A DNA stretch of 64,000 nt from a bacterium. GTDB taxonomy: Bacteria; Lindowbacteria; 2-12-FULL-62-27. Under the pieces are notes generated by a model. It was given only the letters and a program-made list of their open reading frames with translations. It was not told the origin of the DNA and searched no databases. This document shows, in pieces, positions 1-8,887 of this stretch. Position 1 is the stretch's first letter. Each line of letters opens with the position of its first letter. The stretch covers positions 117,297 through 181,296 of the forward strand of contig JACQOF010000127.1 of assembly GCA_016202645.1 (NCBI GenBank), read 5' to 3'. The translations under genes were made by a program, and so were the position numbers.

Positions 1-1323
1 GGGATTTTGGATCTGGCCTACAGCATCATCCGCCACAACCGCGAGCGCGCCGACAAGCGCCTCGTCACCGAGAAGGGCCCGGGCCACGCGCCGCTGGTTT
101 TCGCGGCGGCGGACGGATACGACGAAGCGGCGTTTATTTCCCGGCGGATCCTGGAAAATCTGGCGGAGACGCCCTATTCCGAGATGGCGGTGTTTTTCCG
201 GATGGCGGCGCAGTCGCGGCTCATCGAGGAGGAATTTCTCGCGCGCGGGATTCCCTACGTGGTCGTGAGCGGCGTCGGATTTTACGAGCGCCGGGAGGTG
301 AAGGATCTTCTGGCGTATCTGCGAGTGATCGCCAATCCCGCGGACGACGCCGCGTTTCTCAGGATACTCAACGTTCCCAAACGCGGCATCGGCGAGACCT
401 CGGTGGCGGCGCTGGCCGAACACGCCAAAACGGCGGGCATCCCCGTTTCGGAAACGCTGAACCGGCTGGACGCCCTGCCTGTGTCGGCAGCGCTCCGCCG
501 GCGCCTGTCGGAACTGGCGGAACTTCTTGCCGCCCTCCGGACCGAGGCGGCGAGGTCCACGCTGGAGGAAGTTCTCCGGCAGATCGTGGCGCGGACGGAT
601 TATTTCAATTTCCTGGAAAAATCCGATCCCGCCGGGTTCGAAGACCGCGCGGCAAACGTCCAGGAGTTGTACACTGTCGCGCAGGAGTTCGCCCGCCGCA
701 CGCCGGAAGCCGACGCCACCGTACAGATGTTCATCGAGGAAATGTCCCTCCTCACCGACCTCGACCGGATGGACCCCTCCGCCGACCGAGTCTCCCTGAT
801 GACCCTGCACGCCGCCAAGGGCCTCGAGTTTTCGACCGTCTTCATGATCGGCCTTGAGGAGGGAAGCCTCCCTCACGCGTCGAGTTTCGAGTCGGACGCC
901 GAGATGGAGGAGGAACGCCGCCTCTGCTACGTCGGCATCACGCGCGCCAAGTCGAGATTGTTTCTTTCCCACGCCTTCAGCCGCCGCATTTACGGGGAAA
1001 CCCGCGACGACATCAGGCCGTCCCGGTTCCTTGACGAGGCGGGACTGATCGACGCCGGGGACATTTCCTTCATCGACACGCACGGCCGCGGCCGGCGAAA
1101 CGTGGAGGACGCCAAGCCGGATCTGATCGAGCGGGTTCCGTTGGACGAGGAGACCGCCGCGTTCGGCGTTGAGCCGGGCGGCCGGGTTCGGCATCCGCTT
1201 TTCGGCGAGGGGCTTCTACTTCGGATATCCGGCAGAGGCGAGGACGCGATGGCGACCGTTCGATTTGATCGCGCCGGCAAGAAACGGCTGAAACTCGCCT
1301 ATGCCAAACTCAGCCCCGCATGA
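1..1323 (+). CDS. uvrD: UvrD/PcrA-type 3'-5' DNA helicase, C-terminal part (truncated by window edge)
   Basis: The frame is open from the first base, so the N-terminal half with the Walker A domain lies outside the window. What remains is the C-terminal half of a superfamily 1A helicase of the UvrD/PcrA/Rep group, enzymes that unwind DNA in nucleotide excision and mismatch repair or remove RecA from DNA. Helicase motif V (LMTLHAAKGLEF) is near residue 262 of the visible part and motif VI (CYVGITRAKSRLF) near residue 306. The last 45 residues (RHPLFGEG, ending LAYAKLSPA) match the Tudor-like tail typical of PcrA/UvrD rather than Rep. The stop overlaps the start of a tiny downstream gene (ATGA), suggesting co-transcription. 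The family call is firm; UvrD versus PcrA is only a naming choice. Confidence 0.93.
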   Translation, partial: GILDLAYSIIRHNRERADKRLVTEKGPGHAPLVFAAADGYDEAAFISRRILENLAETPYSEMAVFFRMAAQSRLIEEEFLARGIPYVVVSGVGFYERREVKDLLAYLRVIANPADDAAFLRILNVPKRGIGETSVAALAEHAKTAGIPVSETLNRLDALPVSAALRRRLSELAELLAALRTEAARSTLEEVLRQIVARTDYFNFLEKSDPAGFEDRAANVQELYTVAQEFARRTPEADATVQMFIEEMSLLTDLDRMDPSADRVSLMTLHAAKGLEFSTVFMIGLEEGSLPHASSFESDAEMEEERRLCYVGITRAKSRLFLSHAFSRRIYGETRDDIRPSRFLDEAGLIDAGDISFIDTHGRGRRNVEDAKPDLIERVPLDEETAAFGVEPGGRVRHPLFGEGLLLRISGRGEDAMATVRFDRAGKKRLKLAYAKLSPA

Positions 1324-1487
1324 AGTCTTTCGGGTATTTCCTCCAGGTCATCGCCCTCATTCTTCTGCCGTCGGTTTTCGTCTGGGCCCTCATGGGAAAA
1401 ATCGGCGCGCGGACCGAGCTCTCCATGCTGGCCGCGGGCGCGATCCTTTTTTACGCGGGGAATTTGTGTTCGAAGCGCAAGAGTTGA
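1320..1487 (+). CDS. 55-residue predicted membrane protein
   Basis: A short frame starts with ATG inside the helicase stop (ATGA overlap) and runs to TGA, giving 55 residues. The translation begins MKSFGYFLQVIALILLPSVF and contains two hydrophobic stretches (about residues 6-25 and 36-50) separated by a charged loop (GKIGARTE). It ends in a basic tail (CSKRKS), so a two-helix inner-membrane protein is likely. The four-base overlap with the helicase and the four-base gap to bioB argue for translation as part of one transcript. I recognise no family and assign no function. It could be a chance frame, but overlap, composition and hydrophobic pattern make a real gene more likely. Confidence 0.6.
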   Translation: MKSFGYFLQVIALILLPSVFVWALMGKIGARTELSMLAAGAILFYAGNLCSKRKS

Positions 1488-1491
1488 TATA

Positions 1492-2478
1492 ATGGCTCTT
1501 TCTATGACTCCCTATCGCGAATGGGCGGACCGGGTTCTGGGAGGCGGCAGCCTCACCCGCGAAGAAGCCGGCCGGTGTCTGGAGACGCCGACGGAAGAGC
1601 TCGACGAACTCACCGATGCGGTGTTCTCTGTCCGCAAGGCGCATTGGGGACGGCGCGTCAAAATTTGCGTGCTCAACAACATTCGGTCCGGTCTCTGCCA
1701 GGAGGATTGCGGCTACTGCTCCCAGTCGAAAGATTCCGGCGCGGACATTCCGGTCTATTCGTTGAAATCCTCCGAGGCCATTTACGAAGGCGCCCGCCGC
1801 GCCCACGAGGAAGCCGGCGCCAAACGCTACTGCATCGTGGCCAGCGGCCGCGGACCTTCGGACCGCGACATCGATCATCTGGCGGCGACGATCCAAAAAA
1901 TCAGGGCCGATTTCCCGCTCGAGATATGCTGTTCGCTCGGGCTGTTGGACGAGGACAAAGCCGTCCGGCTGAAACGCGCCGGCGCCGGATGGATCAACCA
2001 CAACTTGAACACAAGCGAGCGGTTTTACCCGCGAATCTGCTCGACCCATACATGGCGGGACCGCGTCAACACGATCCGCGCGGTCAAATCGGCCGGCCTG
2101 AAAACCTGTTCGGGCGGGATCGTCGGCATGGGCGAGACGGCGGACGACGTCCTTGACATGGCCTTCGCGATCCAGGACCTCGACATCGATTCCATTCCCG
2201 TCAATTTTCTACATCCAATCGCCGGCACCCCGCTGGCCGGACGAGGCCGGACATCCATCGACTCCGGCATGGCGACGCTGTGTCTGTTCCGCCTGCTCAA
2301 TCCATCCAAAGACATCCGCGCCGCGGGCGGCCGCGAGTTCACGTTCGGGCCTGATGCGTACCGGGTTCTCTACCCGGCCAACTCCATTTTTGTCGAAGGC
2401 TATCTCACGACCCCGGGCGATGAGGCCGACCAGGCCCGCCAGGCGATCGAGGAGATGGGGTTTGAGGTTGAGGCATAA
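1492..2478 (+). CDS. bioB: Biotin synthase (radical SAM)
   Basis: This enzyme inserts sulfur into dethiobiotin to make biotin, the last step of biotin synthesis. It is a cytosolic radical-SAM enzyme. The cluster-binding motif CQEDCGYC places cysteines at residues 69, 73 and 76, preceded by the family sequence LNNIRSGL. Also visible are the SAM-domain stretch GGIVGMGET, the family motif NFLHPIAGTPL, and a C-terminal AANSIF-like segment (PANSIFVEGYLTTPG). Length, 328 residues, is normal. The start could be the ATG at 1492 or the one at 1504 (MTPYREW); neither has a strong Shine-Dalgarno sequence. No other biotin genes are in view. Confidence 0.96.
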   Translation: MALSMTPYREWADRVLGGGSLTREEAGRCLETPTEELDELTDAVFSVRKAHWGRRVKICVLNNIRSGLCQEDCGYCSQSKDSGADIPVYSLKSSEAIYEGARRAHEEAGAKRYCIVASGRGPSDRDIDHLAATIQKIRADFPLEICCSLGLLDEDKAVRLKRAGAGWINHNLNTSERFYPRICSTHTWRDRVNTIRAVKSAGLKTCSGGIVGMGETADDVLDMAFAIQDLDIDSIPVNFLHPIAGTPLAGRGRTSIDSGMATLCLFRLLNPSKDIRAAGGREFTFGPDAYRVLYPANSIFVEGYLTTPGDEADQARQAIEEMGFEVEA

Positions 2479-2509
2479 CGACATTGACACATCACAAGGA
2501 GGAACGAGC

Positions 2510-3034
2510 ATGAACCTGGTAAAGTTGACGGCGTGGGCCGGCCTCGTTTGTATCGGCCTCATGGCGGCGCCGGCGGCGTCGGCGGAAATGACGGACAACT
2601 GGAAATACTCTTTCTCGTTTGGACTTAAAGACAATTTCTCAAAACCGACATTTTTCCCCGGGGCGACGTTCGGGGACTGGAAGCAAACTGCCGTCCTCAA
2701 GGCGGACCAGGGGCAAATGGCGGCCGAGAGCCCCGGATTCCGGTATTCAGCCGGCCTGCCCTACATTTCCATGACTCTGTTCGAATGGGCCAAGTACAAC
2801 CGAAACAACGAAATGATCGGATTTCGCGGAATCAACTGGGGACTCGGATTTCAGAGCAAGAATTATTTCAAGCCGATGAGAAAACACGCCTGGAACCCCT
2901 ACTGGCAGTGGGGCACGGTTTTGCTCCTCCTCCCTTACGTGGGCGTCGGCACGGAGTTTTCAACGGGCAACATCTTCTTCGAAATCGCGACCTTCTACAT
3001 CATCCCGTATCCGGCCCTGGGGATTCACTTCTAG
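2510..3034 (+). CDS. Exported protein, probable small outer-membrane beta-barrel (unknown)
   Basis: The start is set by a strong Shine-Dalgarno (AAGGAGG at 2496-2502) in front of the ATG. The 174-residue product begins with a clear signal peptide (MNLVKLTAWAGLVCIGLMAA), with a likely cleavage after AASA near residue 24. The mature part is rich in aromatic residues and glycine with alternating hydrophobic strands, and it ends in an aromatic-terminated strand (PYPALGIHF). A terminal phenylalanine of this kind is typical of outer-membrane barrels recognised by BamA. I do not recognise a family; an 8-strand barrel or lipid-A-type enzyme is conceivable. It lies 31 bases downstream of bioB and ends 3 bases before the stop of a convergent gene. 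Confidence 0.7.
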   Translation: MNLVKLTAWAGLVCIGLMAAPAASAEMTDNWKYSFSFGLKDNFSKPTFFPGATFGDWKQTAVLKADQGQMAAESPGFRYSAGLPYISMTLFEWAKYNRNNEMIGFRGINWGLGFQSKNYFKPMRKHAWNPYWQWGTVLLLLPYVGVGTEFSTGNIFFEIATFYIIPYPALGIHF

Positions 3035-3037
3035 ACC

Positions 3038-4804
3038 CTACTTCCGGCTTCGCCTCACGCGTTCCAGGTTCTGCCGGGCCAAGTCCATGTGCGGGTGCCG
3101 GGCGACGACATCCGCCAGGAGCGTTTCCGCTTCGACCGCGTTGCCTGTCATCCAGAGAAGTACCGCGAGGTTGTGTTTGGAGTTGACGTAGTGCGGGTCT
3201 TCTTTGAGCGCCAGCCGGTAGGCCTCGATCGCTTCTGAAAACTGTTTCGTGTTCTGATAGGAGTATCCCAGATTGTGGTGGATGCCGGCGCGGTGACGCC
3301 CCGGAACGGTTCGAAGGGCCTGCTGATAGGCTTGGCGTTCTTCTGCGCGGCGGTCCACGGACCCGTAAGCGATGCCGAGGTTGTTCCAGGAGGTCCAGTC
3401 CAGCGGCGCGATGCGCGTGGCGTCCTGCAGATACTGGATTTGAAGTTTGATATTTCCCGCCCGGCCGTATTCACCGGCCAGTTCACGGTAGGCCAGATGA
3501 GATTTCGGAAAAGCATGGATGGTCTCCTGCCAGACCGCAATCGGCGACTGCCAGGTGACGTTCCGGGCGAAGGTCAGGCCGCCCAGGACGACCACTCCGG
3601 TCCATGCGGCTTTCTGAATCCAGTTGCCGTATCGAGACCAAGCCGACTCGATCAAAGTCGTCATCGCCCAAAACGGGCCGATCAAGGCCATGTAGAGGTG
3701 GCGGTCCGAGATCTGGTCAATCCGGGGCACAACCGAATTCGTCGGAGACAGGGCGGCCAGATACCAGCCAAGCGCAAACAGATAAATCCTTTGGCCCCTG
3801 CGATACTGCCGAACGCAGGCGCCCGTCAAGATCGTCCAGAACAAAACCGGTCCGATGACGACGAAGTCGAGTACGCCGCCTGGCAAATCGAACTGGTAGA
3901 CGATCGAAAATCCCGTTGGGAAGACGGCGCGGGCCAGGCCGATGAAGAGGCAAAAGGGCTGCAAGAGCAGATAGCGGGCGGCATTCGGGACATGAAAGCC
4001 GAAGTTATCCGCGTGATCTGTTTTGAGAAACAGGAAACCGGCGACGGATGCGGCGGCAGACAGGACACTTACCGCGAATGCCACTTTCGAAAACCGCGCG
4101 AAAGCCGGCCGGAGGACGGCGGAGACGAGTAGATACAGCGCCGGAAGAACTACCGCCGTTTCCTTGGTCATCACCGCCAAAACCGCCAGGACCAGCGCGC
4201 CCCCAACGCGCAATGGAGAAATTTCCGTCCTGGAAATTTCTGAGACTGGAGCGTTGGGGACTGGACATCCCTGTCCGCCCCCAACGCGCAATGGAGCGGA
4301 ACCGGTCCGCAGTGCCATCAGGGCGCCGAGGAGAAACGCGGTCACGAGAAGATCCGAACGCCCGTAAATATAGGAGACAGCTTCCATCTGTGTTGGATGG
4401 ACCGCAAAGAGAGCGGCGGTCAGAGCGGCCGCCGGCGCCGAGGCTCCGAACCCGCGGACGAGATACAAAACCAGCACGGCATTGATCCAGTGAAGAACCA
4501 TGTTCACGATGTGAAACCCGCCCGGGTCCGGGCGGCCCGGGGACTGTAGAAGCAACTGGAGGTACCACGTGACGTGAGTCAGGAATCGGTTCTGCTGAAA
4601 GTGCTGCGTCACGTCATGCCAGAAGGCCTTGCCGGACACGGACGGCCAGTAATCGAGATATATCTGATAGTCGTCCAGCAGGAAGGGGATTTTTAGAGAT
4701 GGGAAAAAAACAGCCGCGATCAGGATTCCCAGAACTCCGGCCCACCGGAACATCCCGGTTCCGGCGGCCTCGGCACGGGTGGGTTTGTGTTTTCGGTTCG
4801 ACAT
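3038..4804 (-). CDS. TMTC-like membrane protein with C-terminal TPR repeats
   Basis: A 588-residue integral membrane protein. The first luminal loop carries an acidic pair (LLDDYQIYLDYW), and a later segment reads HPTQMEAVSYIYGRSDLL. Both are hallmarks of the DUF1736/TMTC group of GT-C-fold proteins, thought to glycosylate proteins with lipid-linked sugars. About nine to eleven hydrophobic helices are followed from about residue 430 by tetratricopeptide repeats (for example WTSWNNLGIAYGSVDRRAEE and HHNLGYSYQNTKQFSEAI). The start is taken at the ATG at 4804; a TTG at 4840 would add 12 residues but has no ribosome site. Between helices the protein carries PLRVGG twice, 26 residues apart, which is the translation of a palindromic repeat (see 4200-4297). 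A second family member is at 43529-45043. Confidence 0.8.
   Translation of the reverse strand: MSNRKHKPTRAEAAGTGMFRWAGVLGILIAAVFFPSLKIPFLLDDYQIYLDYWPSVSGKAFWHDVTQHFQQNRFLTHVTWYLQLLLQSPGRPDPGGFHIVNMVLHWINAVLVLYLVRGFGASAPAAALTAALFAVHPTQMEAVSYIYGRSDLLVTAFLLGALMALRTGSAPLRVGGGQGCPVPNAPVSEISRTEISPLRVGGALVLAVLAVMTKETAVVLPALYLLVSAVLRPAFARFSKVAFAVSVLSAAASVAGFLFLKTDHADNFGFHVPNAARYLLLQPFCLFIGLARAVFPTGFSIVYQFDLPGGVLDFVVIGPVLFWTILTGACVRQYRRGQRIYLFALGWYLAALSPTNSVVPRIDQISDRHLYMALIGPFWAMTTLIESAWSRYGNWIQKAAWTGVVVLGGLTFARNVTWQSPIAVWQETIHAFPKSHLAYRELAGEYGRAGNIKLQIQYLQDATRIAPLDWTSWNNLGIAYGSVDRRAEERQAYQQALRTVPGRHRAGIHHNLGYSYQNTKQFSEAIEAYRLALKEDPHYVNSKHNLAVLLWMTGNAVEAETLLADVVARHPHMDLARQNLERVRRSRK
4200..4297. repeat. 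Palindromic repeat element, intragenic copy A (second family)
   Basis: Inside the TMTC-like gene lies a cluster of hairpins. GAAATTTCC-gtcc-TGGAAATTTC is followed by GCGTTGGGG...CCCCAACGC with GGGGAC-tggacatccc-TGTCC inside it. The 18-base unit beginning CCCCAACGCG is directly repeated 78 bases apart (4201 and 4279), so the insertion is in frame. A related copy with the same order of hairpins is in the glutamate dehydrogenase gene (19834-19915). Confidence 0.75.
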
Positions 4805-4893
4805 CGCCCCTGATATACAACCAACGGGACGATTGGGCAATCGGTTAAGGCATCTTCACGGCAAATCCGATAAGTTATACATCGGAGGTGCGG

Positions 4894-5274
4894 ATGTCAC
4901 GATTCATATTTCCTCTCATCGCCGGCCTGGTCATCGCCGTGATCTTCCAAGCCGGAGCGGCGTTCGGCGCCGGCAACAGGGACCTCGTCAACAAGTACCA
5001 CGAGACTCTCGAGAAGGGCTGTCCGCCGGTGGTAGTCAAGCACACGGTGGTGGCCGGCGTTCTCGGATTTCTGCCGGGCGGCGGGATGTACTTTACCGAA
5101 AACTACGGCGCCGCCATCCGCGACACGCTTCTGTGGCCGCTCTCGGTGCTCTGGGATCCCTTTCTGGCGGTAAGATCCGCCCGGGCTCAGAACATGCAGG
5201 CGACGATCCGGGCGTGTCAGATCAGCGAATCGAGAAAATCAGGGAGAGAGGGAGAAAGGGAGAAAGGGAGATAG
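4894..5274 (+). CDS. Exported hypothetical protein with a repeat-derived C-terminus
   Basis: The ATG at 4894 follows GGAGG (4884-4888) at five bases, which fixes the start over a GTG at 4888. The 126-residue product starts with a signal peptide (MSRFIFPLIAGLVIAVIF), with probable cleavage at AAFGA. A middle part contains a glycine-rich hydrophobic stretch (VLGFLPGGGMYF) and two cysteines. The last 13 or so residues (SRKSGREGEREKGR) are simply the translation of the purine-rich repeat at 5238-5273, so the original gene probably ended a little earlier. I recognise no family. It stands alone, divergent from the upstream membrane protein and convergent with transketolase. Confidence 0.65.
   Translation: MSRFIFPLIAGLVIAVIFQAGAAFGAGNRDLVNKYHETLEKGCPPVVVKHTVVAGVLGFLPGGGMYFTENYGAAIRDTLLWPLSVLWDPFLAVRSARAQNMQATIRACQISESRKSGREGEREKGR
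5238..5273. repeat. Purine-rich tract (GGGAGA units), left arm
   Basis: A run of GGGAGA/GGGAAA-type units at the 3' end of the preceding gene. Its reverse complement occurs at 5427-5459, so the two arms form an inverted repeat that encloses the palindromic element at 5321-5426. Confidence 0.7.
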
Positions 5275-5320
5275 GCGGGCTTTGGGAAGTGTAACGCCTT
5301 TTCAAAGCGCCTGACCGTCG

Positions 5321-5426
5321 TCACTATTCAGCCCTCTCCGTCATTCCCGCGCAAGCGGGAATCCAGATGATCGCAGGGCGGACTGGATTCCCGCTTGCGC
5401 GGGAATGACGACCTGGTACTGACTAT
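5321..5426. repeat. Dispersed palindromic element (GTCATTCCCGCG family), copy 1
   Basis: The core is GTCATTCCCGCG-caa-gcgggaatccag, a spacer, then the inverted form ctggattcccgc-ttg-CGCGGGAATGAC. The left flank reads TCACTATTCAGCC, resembling the terminal repeat of the better preserved copies at 36531 and 45052; the right end is degraded (CTGACTAT). The core can fold both as two small hairpins and as one long one. Confidence 0.85.
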
Positions 5427-5459
5427 CTCCCTTTCTCCCTCTCTCCCTTTCTCCCTCCC
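5427..5459. repeat. Pyrimidine-rich tract, right arm of inverted repeat
   Basis: CTCCCTTTCTCCCTCTCTCC units form the reverse complement of 5238-5273. The tract ends two bases before the stop codon of transketolase and could act as part of its 3' end. Confidence 0.7.
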
Positions 5460-5461
5460 AA

Positions 5462-7474
5462 CTAGGACTTGAGCAGAGTCCGCGCCTCCTCGGCCACCCG
5501 CTCGGAGGTAAAGCCGAACTGCTTGAGCAGTTCCTTGAGCGGGGCCGACGCGCCGAATTCCCTTCGGCCGATGACAGCGCCGTCGGTGTAGATGCCCACG
5601 TAGCGGCGCCATCCCAGGGTCGACGCCGCTTCCACCGCGACGCGCTTGCGGCACGTGGGCGGCAGGACTTTCTGGCGGTAGGCCTCGGACTGCATCTCGA
5701 AAATCTCGTAGGACGGGAAACTCACCACCCGCGAGCGGACGCCCTCCGATTTGAGTTTTTCGTGGGCCTCGACGCAGAACTGGAGTTCGGATCCCGTCGA
5801 CATCAAAATCACCTGCGGCGGGCCGTCCGAATCGGCGAGGATGTAGGCACCCTGGTGGAGGCCTGAAGCCGGCGCGTACTTTGCGCGGTCCAGGGTCGGC
5901 AGGGCCTGCCGGCTCAAAATCAGCGCGACGGGATGATTCTTGTTTTTCATGATCCATCGCCACGCTTCCGCGACTTCGTTGGCGTCGCAGGGTCTCAGCA
6001 CCACGAGGTGCGGAATTGCGCGCAGTGAAACGAGGTGCTCGATCGGCTGATGGGTCGGGCCGTCCTCGCCGACGCCGATCGAATCGTGCGTGAAAATGTG
6101 CAGGACCGGCAGTTCCATCAGGCTGGCGAGGCGCAGGGTCGGGCGGCAATAATCGGAAAAGATCAGGAATCCCGAGCCGTAGGCCCGCAGTTTGGAAATC
6201 GTCATCGCGTTCATGATCGATCCCATGCCGTGCTCGCGGATGCCGAAATGGAGATTTCGGCCGCCGTAGGAACCTCTCTGAAAATCTCCGCCGTCCGCAA
6301 TCCGGGTTTTGGTCGAAGGCGTCAGGTCCGCGGAACCGCCAACCAGCCACGGGACCTGTTTGGCAATCACCGCCTGGACCTTGTTGGAGGAATCCCGGCC
6401 CGCGAGGCCTTTGGGGTCGGCCGGAAAACTCGGAATGTCCTTGTCCCATCCGGCCGGCAATTCTCCCTTCTGCATGTGCTGGAACTCTTCGGCCAGGGCC
6501 GGATGCGCCTTCGCGTAGTCGGCGAACTTCCGGTTCCACTCCTCTTCCGCCTTCATGCCGCGATCGACGGCTTTCCGCATATGCGCCGCCGCCTCGTCCG
6601 GCACCAGAAACTTCGCCTCCGGCGGCCAGCCGTAGCGCTGTTTGGTCAGGCGGATTTCCTCATCGCCCAGGGGCTCGCCGTGCGCGCCCGACGTGTCCTG
6701 CTTGTTCGGCGCGCCGTACGCGATGTGGCTGTCGACGATGAGAAGCGTCGGCCGTTCGGTTTCTTTCCGGGCCGTATCGAGGGCCCACGTGAGAAGCCCG
6801 AGGTCGTTCGCGTCGCCGACGCGGTGGACGTTCCAGTGATAGGCCATGAACCGGGCCGCGACATCCTCCGAGAACGCCAGCGACGTGTTGCCTTCGATGG
6901 TGATGTGGTTGTTGTCGTAAATCCAGACGAGATTGTTCAGGCCGAGATGCCCGGCCAGGGACGCCGCCTCGGACGAAACGCCCTCCATGAGGCACCCGTC
7001 TCCGCAAATGGCGTAGACCCGGTAATCGATGATCTCGTGGCCGGGCCGGTTGAAATGGGCGGCGATCCATTTTTGGGCGATCGCAAATCCAACGGCGTTG
7101 GCCACGCCCTGTCCGAGGGGCCCCGTCGTCGTTTCGACGCCGGGGGTGATGCCAAACTCGGGATGCCCCGGACATTTGCTGTTCCACTGCCGGAAATTTT
7201 TCAGCTCGTCGAGCGGCAGGTCGTACCCCGTGAGATGCAGCATGCTGTAAAGAAGCATGGAAGCATGCCCGGCCGAGAGGATGAACCGGTCCCGGTTGGG
7301 CCAATTGGGATTTTTTGGATTGTGCCTTAAGAAGCGGTCCCAGAGCGTGTAGGCGACCGGCGCCAGCGCCATCGGCGTTCCGGGATGCCCGGAGTTGGCC
7401 TTCTGCACGGCGTCGATCGAAAGCGTCCGAATGGTGTTGATGCAGATATCGTCAATGTTATTTGTCCCGTCCAT
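5462..7474 (-). CDS. tkt: Transketolase
   Basis: The enzyme transfers two-carbon units between sugar phosphates in the non-oxidative pentose phosphate pathway, using thiamine diphosphate, in the cytosol. The 670 residues match the full-length family. [11 protein letters not shown] (residues 27-37) and [12 protein letters not shown] lead into the diphosphate-binding GDG at 158-160 ([10 protein letters not shown]). The central domain has [13 protein letters not shown], and the C-terminal domain follows. The rpe gene for the same pathway is 52 kb away. The start ATG at 7474 is preceded by GGGGAGG. The gene lies head to tail with the M48 protease, with 52 bases between. Its 3' end borders the nested repeats at 5238-5459. 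Confidence 0.97.
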   Translation of the reverse strand: MDGTNNIDDICINTIRTLSIDAVQKANSGHPGTPMALAPVAYTLWDRFLRHNPKNPNWPNRDRFILSAGHASMLLYSMLHLTGYDLPLDELKNFRQWNSKCPGHPEFGITPGVETTTGPLGQGVANAVGFAIAQKWIAAHFNRPGHEIIDYRVYAICGDGCLMEGVSSEAASLAGHLGLNNLVWIYDNNHITIEGNTSLAFSEDVAARFMAYHWNVHRVGDANDLGLLTWALDTARKETERPTLLIVDSHIAYGAPNKQDTSGAHGEPLGDEEIRLTKQRYGWPPEAKFLVPDEAAAHMRKAVDRGMKAEEEWNRKFADYAKAHPALAEEFQHMQKGELPAGWDKDIPSFPADPKGLAGRDSSNKVQAVIAKQVPWLVGGSADLTPSTKTRIADGGDFQRGSYGGRNLHFGIREHGMGSIMNAMTISKLRAYGSGFLIFSDYCRPTLRLASLMELPVLHIFTHDSIGVGEDGPTHQPIEHLVSLRAIPHLVVLRPCDANEVAEAWRWIMKNKNHPVALILSRQALPTLDRAKYAPASGLHQGAYILADSDGPPQVILMSTGSELQFCVEAHEKLKSEGVRSRVVSFPSYEIFEMQSEAYRQKVLPPTCRKRVAVEAASTLGWRRYVGIYTDGAVIGRREFGASAPLKELLKQFGFTSERVAEEARTLLKS

Positions 7475-7526
7475 ATCCGTCCAAACCTCCCCTGATCTGA
7501 TGAACTACGGTCTACCGATCATCTAT

Positions 7527-8885
7527 CTACCACTTGGATGGATCCTCCAGAGAAATCAGCCGCCAGCCGGCGCCCGTGTCGCCTTCCGATTTCCCGCGCT
7601 TCACAAACGTCGCGATCTCCGCGGTCGTGTCGCTTTCCACCCGGCCGTCCGTGTGGACCCGGGTTTCGGAGACGCGGCAGAGCGCGCTGACGGCGTCGAG
7701 CGCCAGAAACCGGAACGCGTCGAACTGCACGTCCGCCGTTATTCGCTCGGTGGCGGCGAACCGGTCCTCGTAAGACTTCTTAAATTCCTTATAACTTAGA
7801 TTCAGCCATGACGACCGAAATTTCCGGTCGACGCGCGACATCATTCCCTCCAAGTCCCTGCGGCCCACGGCGGCGATCATTTCCCGCATGGCCGACTCGA
7901 CTTGCGGGAAGTAGGTTCTATAGGTGTGGGGAAAGACCACCTTTTCGTATTCCTCGACGCCGGTTCGCAGCGGCGAGGCGCCGGGCGGAATGTCCTGCCG
8001 GGTCTGGACGAGGGCCCAGAGATCCCCAAGCTGGGCGATCCGGTTTTCGTCCACGGGATGGGATCGGAGAAACTCCGGAACAAATGACTGGTCCCGGCGG
8101 CCGAATTCCTGAAACACCGAGATCACCTGGTCCGCCTGATAGCCGGCCTTGTAGGCATATTTCATCCCGAGCGCGTCGGACCGGAGCTCGTCGCCGCGGC
8201 CGAATGACATCATCATCAGGTTCCGGCCGATGTCGATTCCCAGCGGCATTTCGCGGCCCTTCGTAAAGACCGCCCAGAGCAGATCCGTCGCCATGCCGCC
8301 CTGCATGTGCTTCATGGAATGCCGCTCGACCACGTGGGATATCTCGTGCCCCAAGACACCCGCCAGTTCCGCCTCGTTGTTGAAGATCGTCAGGATCCCC
8401 CGCGTGATGTAAATCGTCCCGCCCGGGAGCGCAAAGGCGTTGATGAGAGGATCGTCGAGCACATAAAAATCGTAGGTGATGTCCTGCCGGTCCGCGAACG
8501 ACGCCAGAGTCGCCCCGATCCGCCGGACGTACGCGAGGAGATCGCTGTCGTCATAGAGTTTATATTGCTTGAGGACTTCCTTCTTCACTTCCTGCCCCAG
8601 TTTCTCCTCGTAACTTTTCGAAAAAAGCACGCCGCCGGTCGACGCCTCGAAGGGGTCCTTCTCGCGCCGGGACTTGCTCCGCTCGACTTTACCCGCGTGG
8701 GCGCAACCGGAAAAAAGAAGCGTGAAGGAGAGGATGAGAATTTGAACCCGGCGACAACGGAGGGAAGCTCTGTTGACTTCCTCCCCCTTGAGGGGGGAGG
8801 CAAGGAGGGGGTGAAATGCTGTCGGCAGTGACCCCCCTCCCAACCTCCCCCTCAAGGGGGGAGGAGGGAAGACGCTGATATTCAT
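7527..8885 (-). CDS. M48 family metalloprotease, exported or lipoprotein
   Basis: A zinc metalloprotease of the M48 (BepA/LoiP-like) type, probably acting on the periplasmic or outer-membrane side. HEISH at residues 180-184 supplies two zinc ligands and the catalytic Glu. A downstream GDELRSDALG segment fits the third ligand. A hydrophobic stretch (VQILILSFTLLFSGCAHAG) around residues 48-65 ends in a lipobox-like LFSGC, so the mature protein is probably lipid-anchored. The only canonical start in frame is the ATG at 8885, just past the purH stop. That places about 45 residues in front of the signal, largely the translation of a GC-rich palindrome (PPPPLRGRLGGG, SPLKGEE). The C-terminal 150 residues resemble no family I know. 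Catalytic call firm; start uncertain. Confidence 0.88.
   Translation of the reverse strand: MNISVFPPPPLRGRLGGGSLPTAFHPLLASPLKGEEVNRASLRCRRVQILILSFTLLFSGCAHAGKVERSKSRREKDPFEASTGGVLFSKSYEEKLGQEVKKEVLKQYKLYDDSDLLAYVRRIGATLASFADRQDITYDFYVLDDPLINAFALPGGTIYITRGILTIFNNEAELAGVLGHEISHVVERHSMKHMQGGMATDLLWAVFTKGREMPLGIDIGRNLMMMSFGRGDELRSDALGMKYAYKAGYQADQVISVFQEFGRRDQSFVPEFLRSHPVDENRIAQLGDLWALVQTRQDIPPGASPLRTGVEEYEKVVFPHTYRTYFPQVESAMREMIAAVGRRDLEGMMSRVDRKFRSSWLNLSYKEFKKSYEDRFAATERITADVQFDAFRFLALDAVSALCRVSETRVHTDGRVESDTTAEIATFVKRGKSEGDTGAGWRLISLEDPSKW
8779..8867. repeat. CCTCCCCCTTGAGG palindromic element, copy in 5' end of M48 gene
   Basis: Two copies of a near-perfect palindrome around CCCCCTTGAGGGGG are arranged about a less conserved centre. 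The element fills the region coding for the residues before the M48 signal peptide. Similar full elements are at 40737-40827 and 61073-61165 between genes, and a half copy is at 15242-15285. Confidence 0.85.
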
Positions 8886-8887
8886 CG

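Noticed and set aside
5321-5426. Possible CRISPR-type repeat
   Set aside because: The repeats are dispersed single copies with inverted halves, not regularly spaced direct repeats with spacers, and no cas genes are present.
6035-7330. Long plus-strand open frame (431 codons)
   Set aside because: It lies wholly antisense to transketolase, whose motifs are unmistakable; the translation is an Arg/Gly-rich shadow typical of high-G+C DNA.
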